A model generated the notes under the pieces. It did no database searches. It was given only the letters and a program-made list of their open reading frames with translations, and was not told the origin of the DNA. Both the position numbers and the translations under genes were made by a program. Positions 18,851-27,624 of a stretch of DNA of 64,000 bases are shown here, piece after piece; positions within the stretch are counted from its first letter, which is position 1, and every line of letters begins with the position of its first letter. Origin of the DNA: Vogesella mureinivorans (lineage in GTDB: Bacteria; Pseudomonadota; Gammaproteobacteria; Burkholderiales; Chromobacteriaceae); contig NZ_VMTV02000047.1 of NCBI RefSeq assembly GCF_007644035.1, positions 84,712-148,711 on the forward strand, written 5' to 3'.

Positions 18851-20275
18851 ATGACTCAGACCACTTTTTTCTGGCACGACTACGAAACCTTCGGCGCCGT
18901 CCCCCGCAGCGACCGCCCGGCGCAGTTTGCCGGCATTCGCACCGATAGCGAGCTAAACGAAATAGGCGAGCCGGTGATGCTGTACTGCCAGCCCACGCCG
19001 GATTTCCTGCCTTCGCCCGAAGCCTGCCTGCTGACCGGCATTACGCCACAGCGCTGCGCCGAGCTGGGCGTGCCGGAGCACCAGTTTGCCGCCGCCATCG
19101 AGCGCGAGCTGGGGCTGCCGGGTAGCATCGGCGTGGGTTACAACTCCATCCGCTTTGACGACGAAGTGACGCGCTACCTGCTGTGGCGCAACCTGAAAGA
19201 CCCGTACGCGCGTGAATGGCAGCACGGCTGCAGCCGCTGGGATCTGCTGGACGTGGTGCGCACCACCTACGCGCTGCGCCCGGAAGGCATACAGTGGCCA
19301 CGCCACGACACCGGCCTGCCCAGCTTCAAGCTGGAGCACCTCACTGCGGCCAACGGTCTGGCGCACGAGGCCGCGCACGACGCGCTGTCCGACGTGCGCG
19401 CTACCATCGCCCTGGCGCGGCTGATTCGCCAGCGCCAGCCCAAGCTGTTCGACTTTTGCCTGGACCTGCGCAAGAAAGACGCGGTGCGCCACCAGATCAG
19501 CCAGCACGCACCGCAGCCGCTGGTACACGTGTCCGGCATGTTTGGCAGCGAGCGCGGCAATGTGGCCATTGTGTGGCCGATTGCCGACCACCCGAGCAAC
19601 AAGAACGAAGTATTGGTCTGGGACCTGGCGCACGACCCGCGCCAGCTGGCAGGGCTCTCGCCAGAAGACATCCGCCTGCGCCTGTTTACCCGCACTGCCG
19701 ATTTGCCGGAAGGCGTCAGCCGGCTGCCGCTCAAGAGCATCCACGTCAATAAATCGCCCTTTGTGTGCAACAAGCTGGCGGTGCTGAGCGACGCGCGCGC
19801 CGCCGAGCTGGGCATAGACAAGGCGCTGGCGCTACAGCACGCCACCTACGCCGCCGCCCTGCCCGACCTGACCCCGGTATGGAAAGCCGTGTTCCGCCGC
19901 GAGGCGGGCGAGGCACCAGACGTAGACGAAAACCTGTACGGCGGCTTTGTCAGCTATAACGACCGCCGCATCCTGAACCGGCTGCAGCAGCTATCCGCCG
20001 CCGAGCTGGCCGCCGAGCGGCCGGCGTTTGAAGACAGCCAGCTCACACGCCTGCTGTGGCGCTACCGCGCGCGTAACTTTCCGCACAGCCTGAGCGCAGA
20101 AGAAGCCCAGCATTGGCAGCAGTGGTGCCAGCAAAAGCTGCACAGCGGCCAACCTGGCGGGCGCAGCCATGCCAGCTTCCAGCAAGAGCTGGCCACCCTG
20201 GCCGCCAACGCTACGCCTGCACAGCACACCATCCTGCAAGCCCTGCAAGACTGGGCGAGCCAGCTGCCGCAGTAG
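18851..20275 (+). CDS. sbcB: Exodeoxyribonuclease I
   Basis: A 474-residue single-strand 3'-5' exonuclease of the DEDDh superfamily that digests ssDNA during recombination and mismatch repair. Exo I motif is FFWHDYETFGAVP (Asp, Glu), Exo II YNSIRFDDEVTRYLLW, Exo III HDALSDVRATIALA. The SH3-like and C-terminal helical regions (VWDLAHDPRQL, LYGGFVSYNDRR) are present. The start at 18851 directly precedes the catalytic motif, as in other ExoI proteins. It is monocistronic, ending in a terminator. Confidence 0.95.
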   Translation: MTQTTFFWHDYETFGAVPRSDRPAQFAGIRTDSELNEIGEPVMLYCQPTPDFLPSPEACLLTGITPQRCAELGVPEHQFAAAIERELGLPGSIGVGYNSIRFDDEVTRYLLWRNLKDPYAREWQHGCSRWDLLDVVRTTYALRPEGIQWPRHDTGLPSFKLEHLTAANGLAHEAAHDALSDVRATIALARLIRQRQPKLFDFCLDLRKKDAVRHQISQHAPQPLVHVSGMFGSERGNVAIVWPIADHPSNKNEVLVWDLAHDPRQLAGLSPEDIRLRLFTRTADLPEGVSRLPLKSIHVNKSPFVCNKLAVLSDARAAELGIDKALALQHATYAAALPDLTPVWKAVFRREAGEAPDVDENLYGGFVSYNDRRILNRLQQLSAAELAAERPAFEDSQLTRLLWRYRARNFPHSLSAEEAQHWQQWCQQKLHSGQPGGRSHASFQQELATLAANATPAQHTILQALQDWASQLPQ

Positions 20276-20282
20276 CCCATCT

Positions 20283-20329
20283 GCCAGCCAGCCGGGCAAG
20301 AGACAAGCCGGCTGGCTGGCGTTTTCTTT
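20283..20329 (+). terminator. Terminator of sbcB
   Basis: A 13-bp perfect GC-rich stem (20283-20295 with 20308-20320) and a 12-nt loop followed by GTTTTCTTT, 7 nt past the stop. Confidence 0.88.
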
Positions 20330-20357
20330 ATTCGCTTTTTGAATAACTAACCATGAA

Positions 20358-20421
20358 ATTCGTCTAAAGGCGAATAAACCCTTCGGTTAGCATGGCCCCC
20401 TTGTCAGTAAATACCGAAGGG
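20358..20421 (+). promoter_or_regulatory. Structured leader of the TauE/SafE gene
   Basis: Two adjacent hairpins: ATTCG/CGAAT (20358-20375), and a 9-bp perfect stem CCCTTCGGT (20379-20387) / ACCGAAGGG (20413-20421) with a 25-nt loop. The 3' arm contains GAAGGG, the Shine-Dalgarno of the gene, so the stem would hide it. A second CCCTT in the loop (20398-20402) could pair with the same AAGGG, giving an alternative fold. It looks like a translational switch, but I cannot match it to a named riboswitch. Confidence 0.5.
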
Positions 20422-20427
20422 TGCCCC

Positions 20428-21198
20428 ATGGACTTGGGCTATGTGATTGCAGGCTTGGCCGTGGGCTTTATCGTGGGCCTCACCGGTGTGGGTGGCGGCT
20501 CGCTGATGACCCCCATCCTGCTGTGGTTCGGCATCAACCCCGCCACCGCCGTCGGCACAGACCTGCTGTATGCCTGCATCACCAAGATGGGTGGCGTGTG
20601 GGTACACCACAAGCAAAAGCACATCGACTGGCACATTACCCGCCTGCTGGCGCTGGGCAGCGTGCCTGCCGCACTGTTTACTGTCACCGCGCTGCACTTT
20701 TTGCAGCTGGAAACCGCCCATATCAATAAAGTCATCAAGGTCACACTCGGCTTTGCGCTGATGCTGACGGCCGTGGCTATCCTGTTTAAACCGTTCATCC
20801 TGAAACAGCTGGCGCGCATCAGCCCGCCGCGCCCAGAGGGCTATGTACCGGTAAAAGCCACCATCGCCACCGGCGTGGTACTGGGTGTGATCGTAACGCT
20901 GAGCTCGATTGGTGCCGGTGCCCTGGGCACGCTGGCGATTTTTGCGCTGTACCCGCTGCTGCCTACCGCACGGCTGGTGGGCACCGAAATCGCCCACGCG
21001 GTGCCGCTTACCCTGGTCGCCGGCCTGGGCCACGCCAGCATGGGCAATATGGACTACGGCTTGCTGGGCCAGCTGCTGGTGGGCTCGCTGCCGGGCATCT
21101 GGCTGGGCAGCCACATGACGCGCCGCGTGGCCGAGCAATGGCTGCGCCCCGCCCTAGCCATCATGATGGTATTGATCGGCGCCAAACTGGTGATGTAG
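20428..21198 (+). CDS. TauE/SafE-family membrane transporter
   Basis: A 256-residue integral membrane protein with about eight hydrophobic helices and the two glycine-rich repeats of the family ([33 protein letters not shown] and [20 protein letters not shown]). TauE/SafE members export sulfite, sulfoacetate or related organic anions; the substrate here is unknown. The ATG at 20428 was chosen over one at 20392 because GAAGGG sits 7 nt before it and the earlier ATG lies inside the leader loop. It stands alone with its own terminator. Confidence 0.85.
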   Translation: MDLGYVIAGLAVGFIVGLTGVGGGSLMTPILLWFGINPATAVGTDLLYACITKMGGVWVHHKQKHIDWHITRLLALGSVPAALFTVTALHFLQLETAHINKVIKVTLGFALMLTAVAILFKPFILKQLARISPPRPEGYVPVKATIATGVVLGVIVTLSSIGAGALGTLAIFALYPLLPTARLVGTEIAHAVPLTLVAGLGHASMGNMDYGLLGQLLVGSLPGIWLGSHMTRRVAEQWLRPALAIMMVLIGAKLVM

Positions 21199-21215
21199 TG
21201 CCAGAAACACACCGC

Positions 21216-21245
21216 AAAAAGCCGCCTGGTGCGGCTTTTTCTTTT
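21216..21245 (+). terminator. Terminator of the TauE/SafE gene
   Basis: AAAAAGCCGC / GCGGCTTTTT stem with a 5-nt loop, 17 nt after the stop. Confidence 0.9.
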
Positions 21246-21293
21246 AGCGCCTTGTGCGACAATAGCGGCCTTTATTTTGCACCTGGCTACCCG

Positions 21294-22238
21294 ATGACTT
21301 CTCCCCACCGCGCCATCCTGCTGATGGGCCCCACCGCTTCCGGCAAAACCGGCCTGGCGCTGGCGCTGGCGCAGCGTTTTCCGGTAGAGATCATCAGCGT
21401 GGATTCCGCGCTGGTTTACCGCGACATGGATATTGGCACCGCCAAGCCCACCGCCCAGGAAATGGCCAGCTGCCCGCACCACCTGATCGACATCATCGAC
21501 CCGACGGTGTCGTACTCGGCGGCGCAGTTTCACGCCGATGCCAACCGCCTGATTGCCGACATCTGCCGCCGTGGCCGCGTTCCGCTGCTGGTGGGTGGCA
21601 CCATGCTGTACTTCAAGGCGCTGCTGGAAGGCTTGTCCGACCTGCCGCAGGCCGACGCCGCCACCCGTTCGCAGCTGGAAGAAGACGCCGCCCGCCTGGG
21701 CTGGCCCGCCATGCACCAAAGGTTGGCCGCAGTGGACCCGGAAACCGCTGCGCGGCTGGCACCCAATGACGCACAGCGCATACAGCGCGCCCTGGAGGTC
21801 TACCTGCTCAGCGGCCAAGCCATGTCGCAGCTTATCCGCCAGGGGCGCGACGACGCCGCCAGCTTTGCTACCCTGCGCCTGGCGCTGCAGCCGGCCGACC
21901 GCGCCTGGCTGCACGAGCGCATCGCGCTGCGCTTTGAACAAATGCTGGCGCAAGGCTTTCTGGATGAGGTAACGCAGCTGCGCCAGCGCTACGCCGGGCT
22001 ATCGCTGGACCTGCCATCCATGCGCTGCGTAGGCTACCGCCAGGCCTGGGAATACCAGGACGGGCTGTATGATATGGCCGAGCTGCGCTACCGTGGCATC
22101 GCCGCCACGCGCCAGCTAGCCAAGCGCCAGCTCACCTGGCTGCGCAGCATGCCACAGAATACGCCGCTAGACTGCCAGTCGGCCGATTTGCTCACCCCGG
22201 TGGCGCAGCAGGTAGAAGCCTGGCTGGCTGCTTGTTAA
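21294..22238 (+). CDS. miaA: tRNA dimethylallyltransferase
   Basis: A 314-residue enzyme that adds dimethylallyl to A37 of tRNAs reading U-starting codons, the first step of ms2i6A. The P-loop is [18 protein letters not shown], followed by the [17 protein letters not shown] signature and the substrate-channel motif [16 protein letters not shown]. The C-terminal [15 protein letters not shown] is also typical. The start at 21294 gives [13 protein letters not shown]. One GTTGGCCGCA copy at 21722 encodes Leu-Ala-Ala. Leucine there uses TTG rather than the usual CTG. Confidence 0.96.
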   Translation: MTSPHRAILLMGPTASGKTGLALALAQRFPVEIISVDSALVYRDMDIGTAKPTAQEMASCPHHLIDIIDPTVSYSAAQFHADANRLIADICRRGRVPLLVGGTMLYFKALLEGLSDLPQADAATRSQLEEDAARLGWPAMHQRLAAVDPETAARLAPNDAQRIQRALEVYLLSGQAMSQLIRQGRDDAASFATLRLALQPADRAWLHERIALRFEQMLAQGFLDEVTQLRQRYAGLSLDLPSMRCVGYRQAWEYQDGLYDMAELRYRGIAATRQLAKRQLTWLRSMPQNTPLDCQSADLLTPVAQQVEAWLAAC

Positions 22239-22243
22239 AATTA

Positions 22244-22257
22244 GTAACGCACGTTAC
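22244..22257. promoter_or_regulatory. Probable EmrR operator 1
   Basis: GTAACG-CA-CGTTAC, a perfect inverted repeat with 2-bp centre, ends 9 bp before the regulator's ATG. It overlaps a possible promoter (TTGTTA, 17 bp, TACCAT). The same half-site recurs at 22881 before the efflux operon. Confidence 0.62.
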
Positions 22258-22266
22258 CATATTGCC

Positions 22267-22779
22267 ATGTCCGAATACCCTACCTGCTGCAATAGCTTCA
22301 TCCCGTGCGAACAAGCCGTGGACACCATCTCGCGCAAGATGCCCGGCGCCCCGCGCGAAGAAGTGCTGCTCACCCGGCTGTTCTTTCATATCCAGCCCTA
22401 CCTTACCGGCTACTTCAACGAAACGCTGAAATGCCACGATATGAACGAAACCACCTGGATGGCACTGATGGTGCTGTACTCGCGGCCAGAGCAACGCATC
22501 AGCCCGTCCGAGCTATCGGACGCGCTGGCCTTTTCGCGCACCAACGCCACCCGCGTGGTGGACGACCTGTGCCAGCGCGACATGATGCAGCGCCTGCCTT
22601 CGCAAGAAGACCGCCGCAAAACCGAGCTGATCCTCACGGAAAAAGGCCTGGCCTTTATCGCCATGGTCATGCCGGAACAGCGCCAGCGCATGCGCGAGCT
22701 ATGGCAGGATTTCAGCCCCGAAGAGCGTGCCTTGCTGGATGGCATGCTGCGCAAGCTCTTACGCAAAGTAGGCGGCTGA
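22267..22779 (+). CDS. MarR-family repressor (EmrR/MprA-like)
   Basis: A 170-residue winged-helix regulator. The DNA-binding helix and wing are in SPSELSDALAFSRTNATRVVDDLCQR and the wing motif SQEDRRKTELILTEKG. Length and the N-terminal helical extension fit EmrR, which represses its own efflux operon and releases DNA on binding drugs or uncouplers. It is immediately upstream of an outer-membrane factor, EmrA and EmrB genes in the same direction, separated by a terminator; inverted repeats sharing GTAAC half-sites lie before both transcription units. CC near the N-terminus (YPTCCNSFIPC) might add redox sensing. Confidence 0.87.
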   Translation: MSEYPTCCNSFIPCEQAVDTISRKMPGAPREEVLLTRLFFHIQPYLTGYFNETLKCHDMNETTWMALMVLYSRPEQRISPSELSDALAFSRTNATRVVDDLCQRDMMQRLPSQEDRRKTELILTEKGLAFIAMVMPEQRQRMRELWQDFSPEERALLDGMLRKLLRKVGG

Positions 22780-22838
22780 TACAATCTGTTTCATACAGAC
22801 TACAAGCCGATGCAATAGTATTGGTGTGATTAGGATAG

Positions 22839-22868
22839 AACCGGCTTGTGTGACACAGCCGGTTTTTT
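22839..22868 (+). terminator. Terminator between the MarR gene and the efflux operon
   Basis: Stem AACCGGCT / AGCCGGTT extended by TGTG/CACA-like pairing, followed by six T. It separates the repressor transcript from the efflux operon, so the latter needs its own promoter. Confidence 0.85.
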
Positions 22869-22880
22869 GACGCCCAACTA

Positions 22881-22909
22881 GTAACGCAGGTGATAATTAC
22901 ATGCGTAAT
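22881..22909. promoter_or_regulatory. Probable EmrR operator 2
   Basis: GTAACGCA at 22881-22888 repeats the half-site of operator 1, and ATTAC-ATGC-GTAAT at 22896-22909 is an adjoining inverted repeat that contains the start codon of the next gene. Binding would block both transcription and translation initiation. Confidence 0.5.
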
Positions 22910-24304
22910 ATAAATACCCGCATGCCCGCCATTGCCCTACTGCCGTTAAGCCTGCTGCTGGCCAGCTGTGCCACACCGGATGTGGCCCCGCCCACAGCCA
23001 GCCTGCTCAGCCAGGAAAGCCTGGCCATTCAGCCTGCCAGCCAGCTGCCTGCGGCCAACTGGTGGTCTGCCATGAACGACCCGGTACTGGACCAGCTGGT
23101 CTCGGTAGCCCTGTCGCGCAGCCCGCGCCTGACCATGGCAGACGCCCGGCTACGCGCCGCCCGCGCCAGCAGCGATAGCGTTGCCAGCAGTGACGGCTTG
23201 CGCGTCAACGGCAGCGCCGGCTTTACCCGCGAACGCAGCTCCGAATACGGCAACAACCCGCCCGCCTACCGCGGCATCTATACCAACCTGGAAACCGTGG
23301 GGCTGGACGCCAGCTACCGCTTCGACTTCTGGGGCAAAACCCGCGCCCAGCTGGCTGCCGCACGCGGCCAGGCCCGCGCCGCCGAGCTGGAAGCCGACGA
23401 TGCCCGCCAATGGCTGGCCTGGGCGGTAAGCAGCCAGTATCTGGAATGGCGCACCGCCCAGCATGCCCTGCAGCTGCTGCGCGAAGACCTGTCCCAGGCC
23501 GAAGCTTTGCTGCAAAGCGGCCAGACCCGCAGCAAACACGGCCTGGCCGCGCCCGAAGAGCTGGCGCAGCTGCAAGCCCAGCAGGCAGAAAGCCGCGAAC
23601 GCCTGGCACGTGCCAGCCAGCGCGAAGCGCAGGCCAGCCACGCGCTGGCCGCGCTCAGCGCGCAGCCGCAAGCCAGCCTGGCCCAGCTGCCGGATGCCGC
23701 GCTACCGCAATGGCAGCTCGACACCCGCCCCTACAGCACCAGCATGCTGGGCCAGCGCGCCGACATCCAGGCTGCCCGCGAGCGGGTAGAGGCTGCCAGC
23801 GCCACGGTCCGTGCGGCACGTGCCGATTTTTACCCCGACCTGCGCATTGGCAGCCTGGCCGCGCTGTCGTCATCCGAGCTATCCAATTTGCTGAACCCCG
23901 GCGCGCGCCTGCTGCGCTTTGCCCCGGCGCTGACGCTGCCCATCTTCAGTAATGGCGAGCTGAACGCCCGCCTGTCCGGGCGCACCGCCGACTACGAACA
24001 AGCCGTGGCGCAGTACAACCAGACCCTGCTGGCCGCCGTACAGGAAACCGCCGACCGCAGCAGCCAGCTACACAGCCTGGCGCAGGCCGAAACGCAGGTA
24101 CTGGCCGCCCAAGCCGCACGCCAAGAGGCAGCACGCGTACTGCAAGCCCGCGTAACCAGCGGCCTGGCATCGCGCAGCCAGTGGCTGGCAGAAAACCGCC
24201 GCTACACCCAGGCTCGCCTCACCACACTCGAAACCCGTGCCCAACGCCTGCAAGCGCAGGCCGCACTGTTGCGTGCGCTGGGTAGCCAGCGTACCGCCAG
24301 CTAG
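22901..24304 (+). CDS. Outer-membrane efflux lipoprotein (NodT/OprM family)
   Basis: A 467-residue TolC-like channel with lipobox LLLASC (Cys near residue 23). The two OEP repeats are visible: LVSVALSRSPRLTMADARLRAARA ... and YSTSMLGQRADIQAARERVEAASATVRAARADFYPDLRIGSLAAL. It forms the outer-membrane duct of a tripartite pump. It is the first gene of an operon with emrA and emrB, 25 nt from emrA. A GTTGGCCGCA copy at 23050 reads Ala-Ala-Asn. Confidence 0.9.
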   Translation: MRNINTRMPAIALLPLSLLLASCATPDVAPPTASLLSQESLAIQPASQLPAANWWSAMNDPVLDQLVSVALSRSPRLTMADARLRAARASSDSVASSDGLRVNGSAGFTRERSSEYGNNPPAYRGIYTNLETVGLDASYRFDFWGKTRAQLAAARGQARAAELEADDARQWLAWAVSSQYLEWRTAQHALQLLREDLSQAEALLQSGQTRSKHGLAAPEELAQLQAQQAESRERLARASQREAQASHALAALSAQPQASLAQLPDAALPQWQLDTRPYSTSMLGQRADIQAARERVEAASATVRAARADFYPDLRIGSLAALSSSELSNLLNPGARLLRFAPALTLPIFSNGELNARLSGRTADYEQAVAQYNQTLLAAVQETADRSSQLHSLAQAETQVLAAQAARQEAARVLQARVTSGLASRSQWLAENRRYTQARLTTLETRAQRLQAQAALLRALGSQRTAS

Positions 24305-24329
24305 GCACTGCGCGCTAAAAGGATAAAAC

Positions 24330-25526
24330 ATGGAAAACACGATGGAACCCCAGCAGCCCAACGCCCGCCGTACCGCCCTCACCCGCTTGACCCTGGCCCT
24401 GGCGCTGGCAGGCCTGGCCGGCGGCGCCTACTGGTTTATCGCGGTGCGCCACCACCAAAGCACCGACGACGCCTACGCCGCCGGTAACCTGATCCCCATT
24501 TCCGCCCAGGTGGCCGGCAGCATCCGCGCCATTCATGCCGACGACACGCAAACCGTCCAGGCCGGTGATGTGCTGGTAAGCCTGGACAAAAGCGATGCCA
24601 CGCTAGCGCTGGCCCGCGCCGAAGCCGACCTGGCGCAGGCCGTGCGCCAGACACGCCAGCTGATTTCGGTCAGCGGCAAGGCCGACGCCGTGGTAACGCA
24701 GCGCGAAGCCGACCTGGCACGCGCCCAGGCCGATGCCGCCCGCAGTGCAGGCGACCTGGCCCGCCGCGAAGCCGCCGCCAAAGAGCAGGCCATTTCGCAA
24801 GAAGAAGTCCAGCACGCCCGCGATGCGGCCAACACCGCCCGCGCCCAGCTGGCCGCGGCCAGTGCCGCGCTGAACGCTGCACGCGAAGACCAGCAAGCCA
24901 GCCGCGCGCTGGTGCTGGCCGATAGCGCCGAAAAGCAGCCCGCCGTGGCCCGCGCCGCCACCGCGGTACGTGAAGCCTGGCTGGCGCTGTCGCGCACCGA
25001 CATCCGCGCCCCGCTCGCCGGGCAAATCGCCCGCCGCAGCGCCCAACCGGGCGCCCGCATTGCCCCCGGCACACCGCTGATGGCCGTGGCCGCGCTGGAC
25101 AACGCCTGGGTGGATGCCAACTTCAAAGAAGGCCAGCTGCAAGACCTGCGTATTGGCCAGCCGGTAGCAGTACACGCCGACCAGTACGGCGACGATGTCA
25201 CCTTCCACGGCAAAATCGCCGGCCTGGCTGCCGGCACCGGCAGCGTGTTTTCGCTGCTGCCGGCACAAAACGCCACCGGTAACTGGATCAAGGTGGTACA
25301 GCGCGTACCGGTGCGCATTACGCTGGACCCGGCCGAGCTGAAAGCCCACCCCCTGCGCCTGGGCCTGTCCATGCACGTGAGCGTGGACACCAGCCAGCAG
25401 GATGGCCCGCTGCTGAGCGCCGCCCCCAAAGCGGCACCGGTGCTGGCCACCAGCGTGTTTGACGGCAAGCTGGCCGAGGCCGACCGCCGCGTGGCGCAGA
25501 TTGTTGCGGCCAACATCGGCAAATAA
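24330..25526 (+). CDS. emrA: EmrA-like membrane fusion protein
   Basis: A 398-residue periplasmic adaptor (HlyD family). One N-terminal transmembrane helix (LTLALALAGLAGGAYWFIAV), a split lipoyl domain (ISAQVAGSIRAIHADDTQTVQAGDVLVSLD ... DIRAPLAGQIARRSAQPGARIAPGTPLMAV), and a long Ala/Arg-rich coiled-coil hairpin between them. It connects the EmrB transporter with the outer-membrane factor encoded just upstream. The start could also be a second ATG four codons on. Two copies of the repeat (24824, 25505) both read Ala-Ala-Asn. Confidence 0.9.
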   Translation: MENTMEPQQPNARRTALTRLTLALALAGLAGGAYWFIAVRHHQSTDDAYAAGNLIPISAQVAGSIRAIHADDTQTVQAGDVLVSLDKSDATLALARAEADLAQAVRQTRQLISVSGKADAVVTQREADLARAQADAARSAGDLARREAAAKEQAISQEEVQHARDAANTARAQLAAASAALNAAREDQQASRALVLADSAEKQPAVARAATAVREAWLALSRTDIRAPLAGQIARRSAQPGARIAPGTPLMAVAALDNAWVDANFKEGQLQDLRIGQPVAVHADQYGDDVTFHGKIAGLAAGTGSVFSLLPAQNATGNWIKVVQRVPVRITLDPAELKAHPLRLGLSMHVSVDTSQQDGPLLSAAPKAAPVLATSVFDGKLAEADRRVAQIVAANIGK

Positions 25527-25535
25527 GGAGCCCGC

Positions 25536-27080
25536 ATGGCACACCCCCCGCTACAAGGCCGCTCGCGCACGCTGGTGACCCTGGCGCTGTCGCTGGCAAC
25601 CTTCATGCAGGTGCTGGACACCACCATCGCCAACGTGGCCATCCCCACCATTGCCGGCGACCTGGGCGCCTCCACCAGCCAGGGCACCTGGGTGATTACC
25701 TCGTTTGGCGTGGCCAACGCCATTGCGGTACCCATCACCGGCTGGCTGGCCAAAAAGCTGGGCGAAGTGCGGCTGTTCCTGATCGCCACCATCGGTTTCG
25801 TGCTGTCGTCGCTGTTGTGCGGCCTGGCGCCCAGCCTGGAGCTGCTGATCCTGTTCCGCGTGCTGCAAGGCGCGCTGGCCGGGCCGATGATTCCGCTGTC
25901 GCAAAGCCTGCTGCTGCAAAGCTATCCGCCCGAGAAGCGCGCCATTGCCATGGCGCTGTGGACGATGACCATCATCGTGGCGCCGATTTTCGGCCCCATT
26001 CTGGGCGGCTGGCTATCGGACAACTGGCACTGGAGCTGGATTTTCTTCATCAACGTGCCGGTGGGGGTGTTGGCTGCCTGGCTAAGCTGGCGCGAGCTGC
26101 GCCACCGCGAAACCACCATCCTGCAGCTGCCTATCGACAAGCTTGGCCTCATCTTGCTGGTGCTGGGCGTGGGCTGCCTGCAGATGATGCTGGACCGCGG
26201 CAAGGAGCTGGACTGGTTCCACTCCACCGAGATCGTCATCTATGGCGTGGTAGCGCTGCTGAGCCTGTCTTACCTGGTGGTGTGGGAGCTCACTGACAAG
26301 CACCCGGTGATCGACCTGTCGCTGTTCCGCGACCGCAACTTTACCGTGGGGGTGATCTCGGTCAGCGTGGGCTTCATGCTGTACTTCGGCGCCATCGTGC
26401 TGATGCCGCTGCTGATGCAAACGCAGATGGGCTTTACCGCCACCGAAGCCGGCCTGGCCACCGCACCGGTGGGCATTCTGCCGGTGCTGCTGTCGCCGAT
26501 TATCGGCAAGAACGCGCAGCGGCTGGATATGCGCTGGGTGGTGACGGTGAGCTTTCTGGTATTTGCCCTGTGCTTCTGGTGGCGTGCCGTCACCTTCAAC
26601 CCGGATATGACCTTTGCCGACGTGGTGTGGCCACAGTTTGTGCAGGGCATTGCGCTGGCGGGTTTCTTCATGCCGCTGACCACCATCACGCTGTCCAATA
26701 TGAAACCGCAGCAGCTGGCCAGCGCCTCCAGCCTGTCCAACTTCATGCGTACGCTGGCCGGCTCGGTGGGCGCCTCGCTCACCACCTGGCAGTGGGAGCA
26801 CCGCGAAGGCATCCACCATGTACAGCTTACCGACCACATCAGCCTGTACAACGAAAGCACGCGCCAGACGCTGGCTGGCATGCAGCAGCTGGGGCTAAGC
26901 CAAGAACAGGCCGCTGCGCTGATTACGCGCGACATCAGCCGCCAGGGGCTGTTTATCGGTGCCAACGAAATCTTCTGGCTGGCGGCGGGGCTGTTTTTGC
27001 TGCTAACCGGCCTGGTGTGGCTGGCACGCCCGCCCAAGGCGGTGCCCGGTGCCGCACCGGTGGTGGACGCAGGGCACTAA
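25536..27080 (+). CDS. emrB: EmrB-like MFS drug exporter (DHA2 family)
   Basis: A 514-residue inner-membrane proton antiporter with about 14 transmembrane helices. The DHA2 signatures are LDTTIANVAIPTIAGDLGAS in helix 1 and WLSDNWHWSWIFFINVPVG after helix 5. With EmrA and the TolC-like lipoprotein it should export hydrophobic drugs or uncouplers across both membranes. It ends the operon, followed by a repeat palindrome and a strong terminator. Only 9 nt separate it from emrA, with AAGGAG as ribosome-binding site. Confidence 0.92.
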   Translation: MAHPPLQGRSRTLVTLALSLATFMQVLDTTIANVAIPTIAGDLGASTSQGTWVITSFGVANAIAVPITGWLAKKLGEVRLFLIATIGFVLSSLLCGLAPSLELLILFRVLQGALAGPMIPLSQSLLLQSYPPEKRAIAMALWTMTIIVAPIFGPILGGWLSDNWHWSWIFFINVPVGVLAAWLSWRELRHRETTILQLPIDKLGLILLVLGVGCLQMMLDRGKELDWFHSTEIVIYGVVALLSLSYLVVWELTDKHPVIDLSLFRDRNFTVGVISVSVGFMLYFGAIVLMPLLMQTQMGFTATEAGLATAPVGILPVLLSPIIGKNAQRLDMRWVVTVSFLVFALCFWWRAVTFNPDMTFADVVWPQFVQGIALAGFFMPLTTITLSNMKPQQLASASSLSNFMRTLAGSVGASLTTWQWEHREGIHHVQLTDHISLYNESTRQTLAGMQQLGLSQEQAAALITRDISRQGLFIGANEIFWLAAGLFLLLTGLVWLARPPKAVPGAAPVVDAGH

Positions 27081-27090
27081 AGCGCAACAC

Positions 27091-27110
27091 TGCGGCCAAC
27101 GTTGGCCGCA
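27091..27110. repeat. Tail-to-tail GTTGGCCGCA inverted pair
   Basis: Exact copies on opposite strands abut to give the 20-bp perfect palindrome TGCGGCCAACGTTGGCCGCA, 10 nt after the emrB stop and just before a conventional terminator. Confidence 0.92.
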
Positions 27111-27116
27111 CAATGC

Positions 27117-27154
27117 AACAAGGGCAAGGTCTGGCGACCTTGCCCTTGTTTTTT
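27117..27154 (+). terminator. Terminator of the emr operon
   Basis: A 14-bp perfect stem AACAAGGGCAAGGT / ACCTTGCCCTTGTT, 6-nt loop, then T-rich. It ends 13 nt before the stop of the converging ridA gene. Confidence 0.92.
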
Positions 27155-27167
27155 ACTGCCGCAAAAC

Positions 27168-27512
27168 CTAGCGTGCAGCCACGATGCGGATCTCTACCTT
27201 CCAGTCCGGGTGCGCCAGCTTGGCGCCTACCGTGCAGCGCACCGGCGCGTGGCCTTCGGCTACCCAGGCGTCCCAGGCTTCGTTCATCTGGTCGAATTCG
27301 GCCAGATCGGGCATGAAAATGGTGGCTTCGATAATGCGGGTTTTGTCGCTATCCAGCTCGGCCAGCACTTTGTCTACCAGCGCCAGGGTTTCGGCGGTTT
27401 GCTCGCGGGCGTTACCCTGGCCGCTTTCCGGCACCTGTACGGTGTAGATCAGGCCGTTTACCACCACGGCTTCGGACATGCGTTTACCTGGCAGATGACG
27501 ATAGATACTCAT
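27168..27512 (-). CDS. RidA/YjgF-family enamine deaminase
   Basis: A 114-residue protein of the RidA superfamily, which hydrolyses reactive enamine/imine intermediates from PLP enzymes. Family features are the central VVVNGLIYTVQVPES strand pair and the C-terminal VRCTVGAKLAHPDWKVEIRIVAA, with the Arg-Cys and Glu positions typical of RidA-like active sites. The start at 27510-27512 (MSIYRHLPGKRMSEAV) follows an AGGAGC ribosome-binding site; a 22-residue longer frame is unlikely. A second RidA-like gene lies at 34.7 kb. Confidence 0.85.
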   Translation of the reverse strand: MSIYRHLPGKRMSEAVVVNGLIYTVQVPESGQGNAREQTAETLALVDKVLAELDSDKTRIIEATIFMPDLAEFDQMNEAWDAWVAEGHAPVRCTVGAKLAHPDWKVEIRIVAAR

Positions 27513-27579
27513 GGCAGCTCCTGTAGCAATAACAAGGGAAAGCGCGGATTGTAGCGCAGCCATGCCAGCCGGCTGCAAT

Positions 27580-27607
27580 AAAAAAGCGCCGCATCAAGCG
27601 GCGCTTT
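27580..27607 (-). terminator. Terminator of the desaturase gene
   Basis: Stem AAAGCGCCGC / GCGGCGCTTT with loop ATCAA; on the minus strand it ends in six T. It is 18 nt beyond the stop. Confidence 0.88.
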
Positions 27608-27624
27608 GGCGGGCAGTAGCAGGC

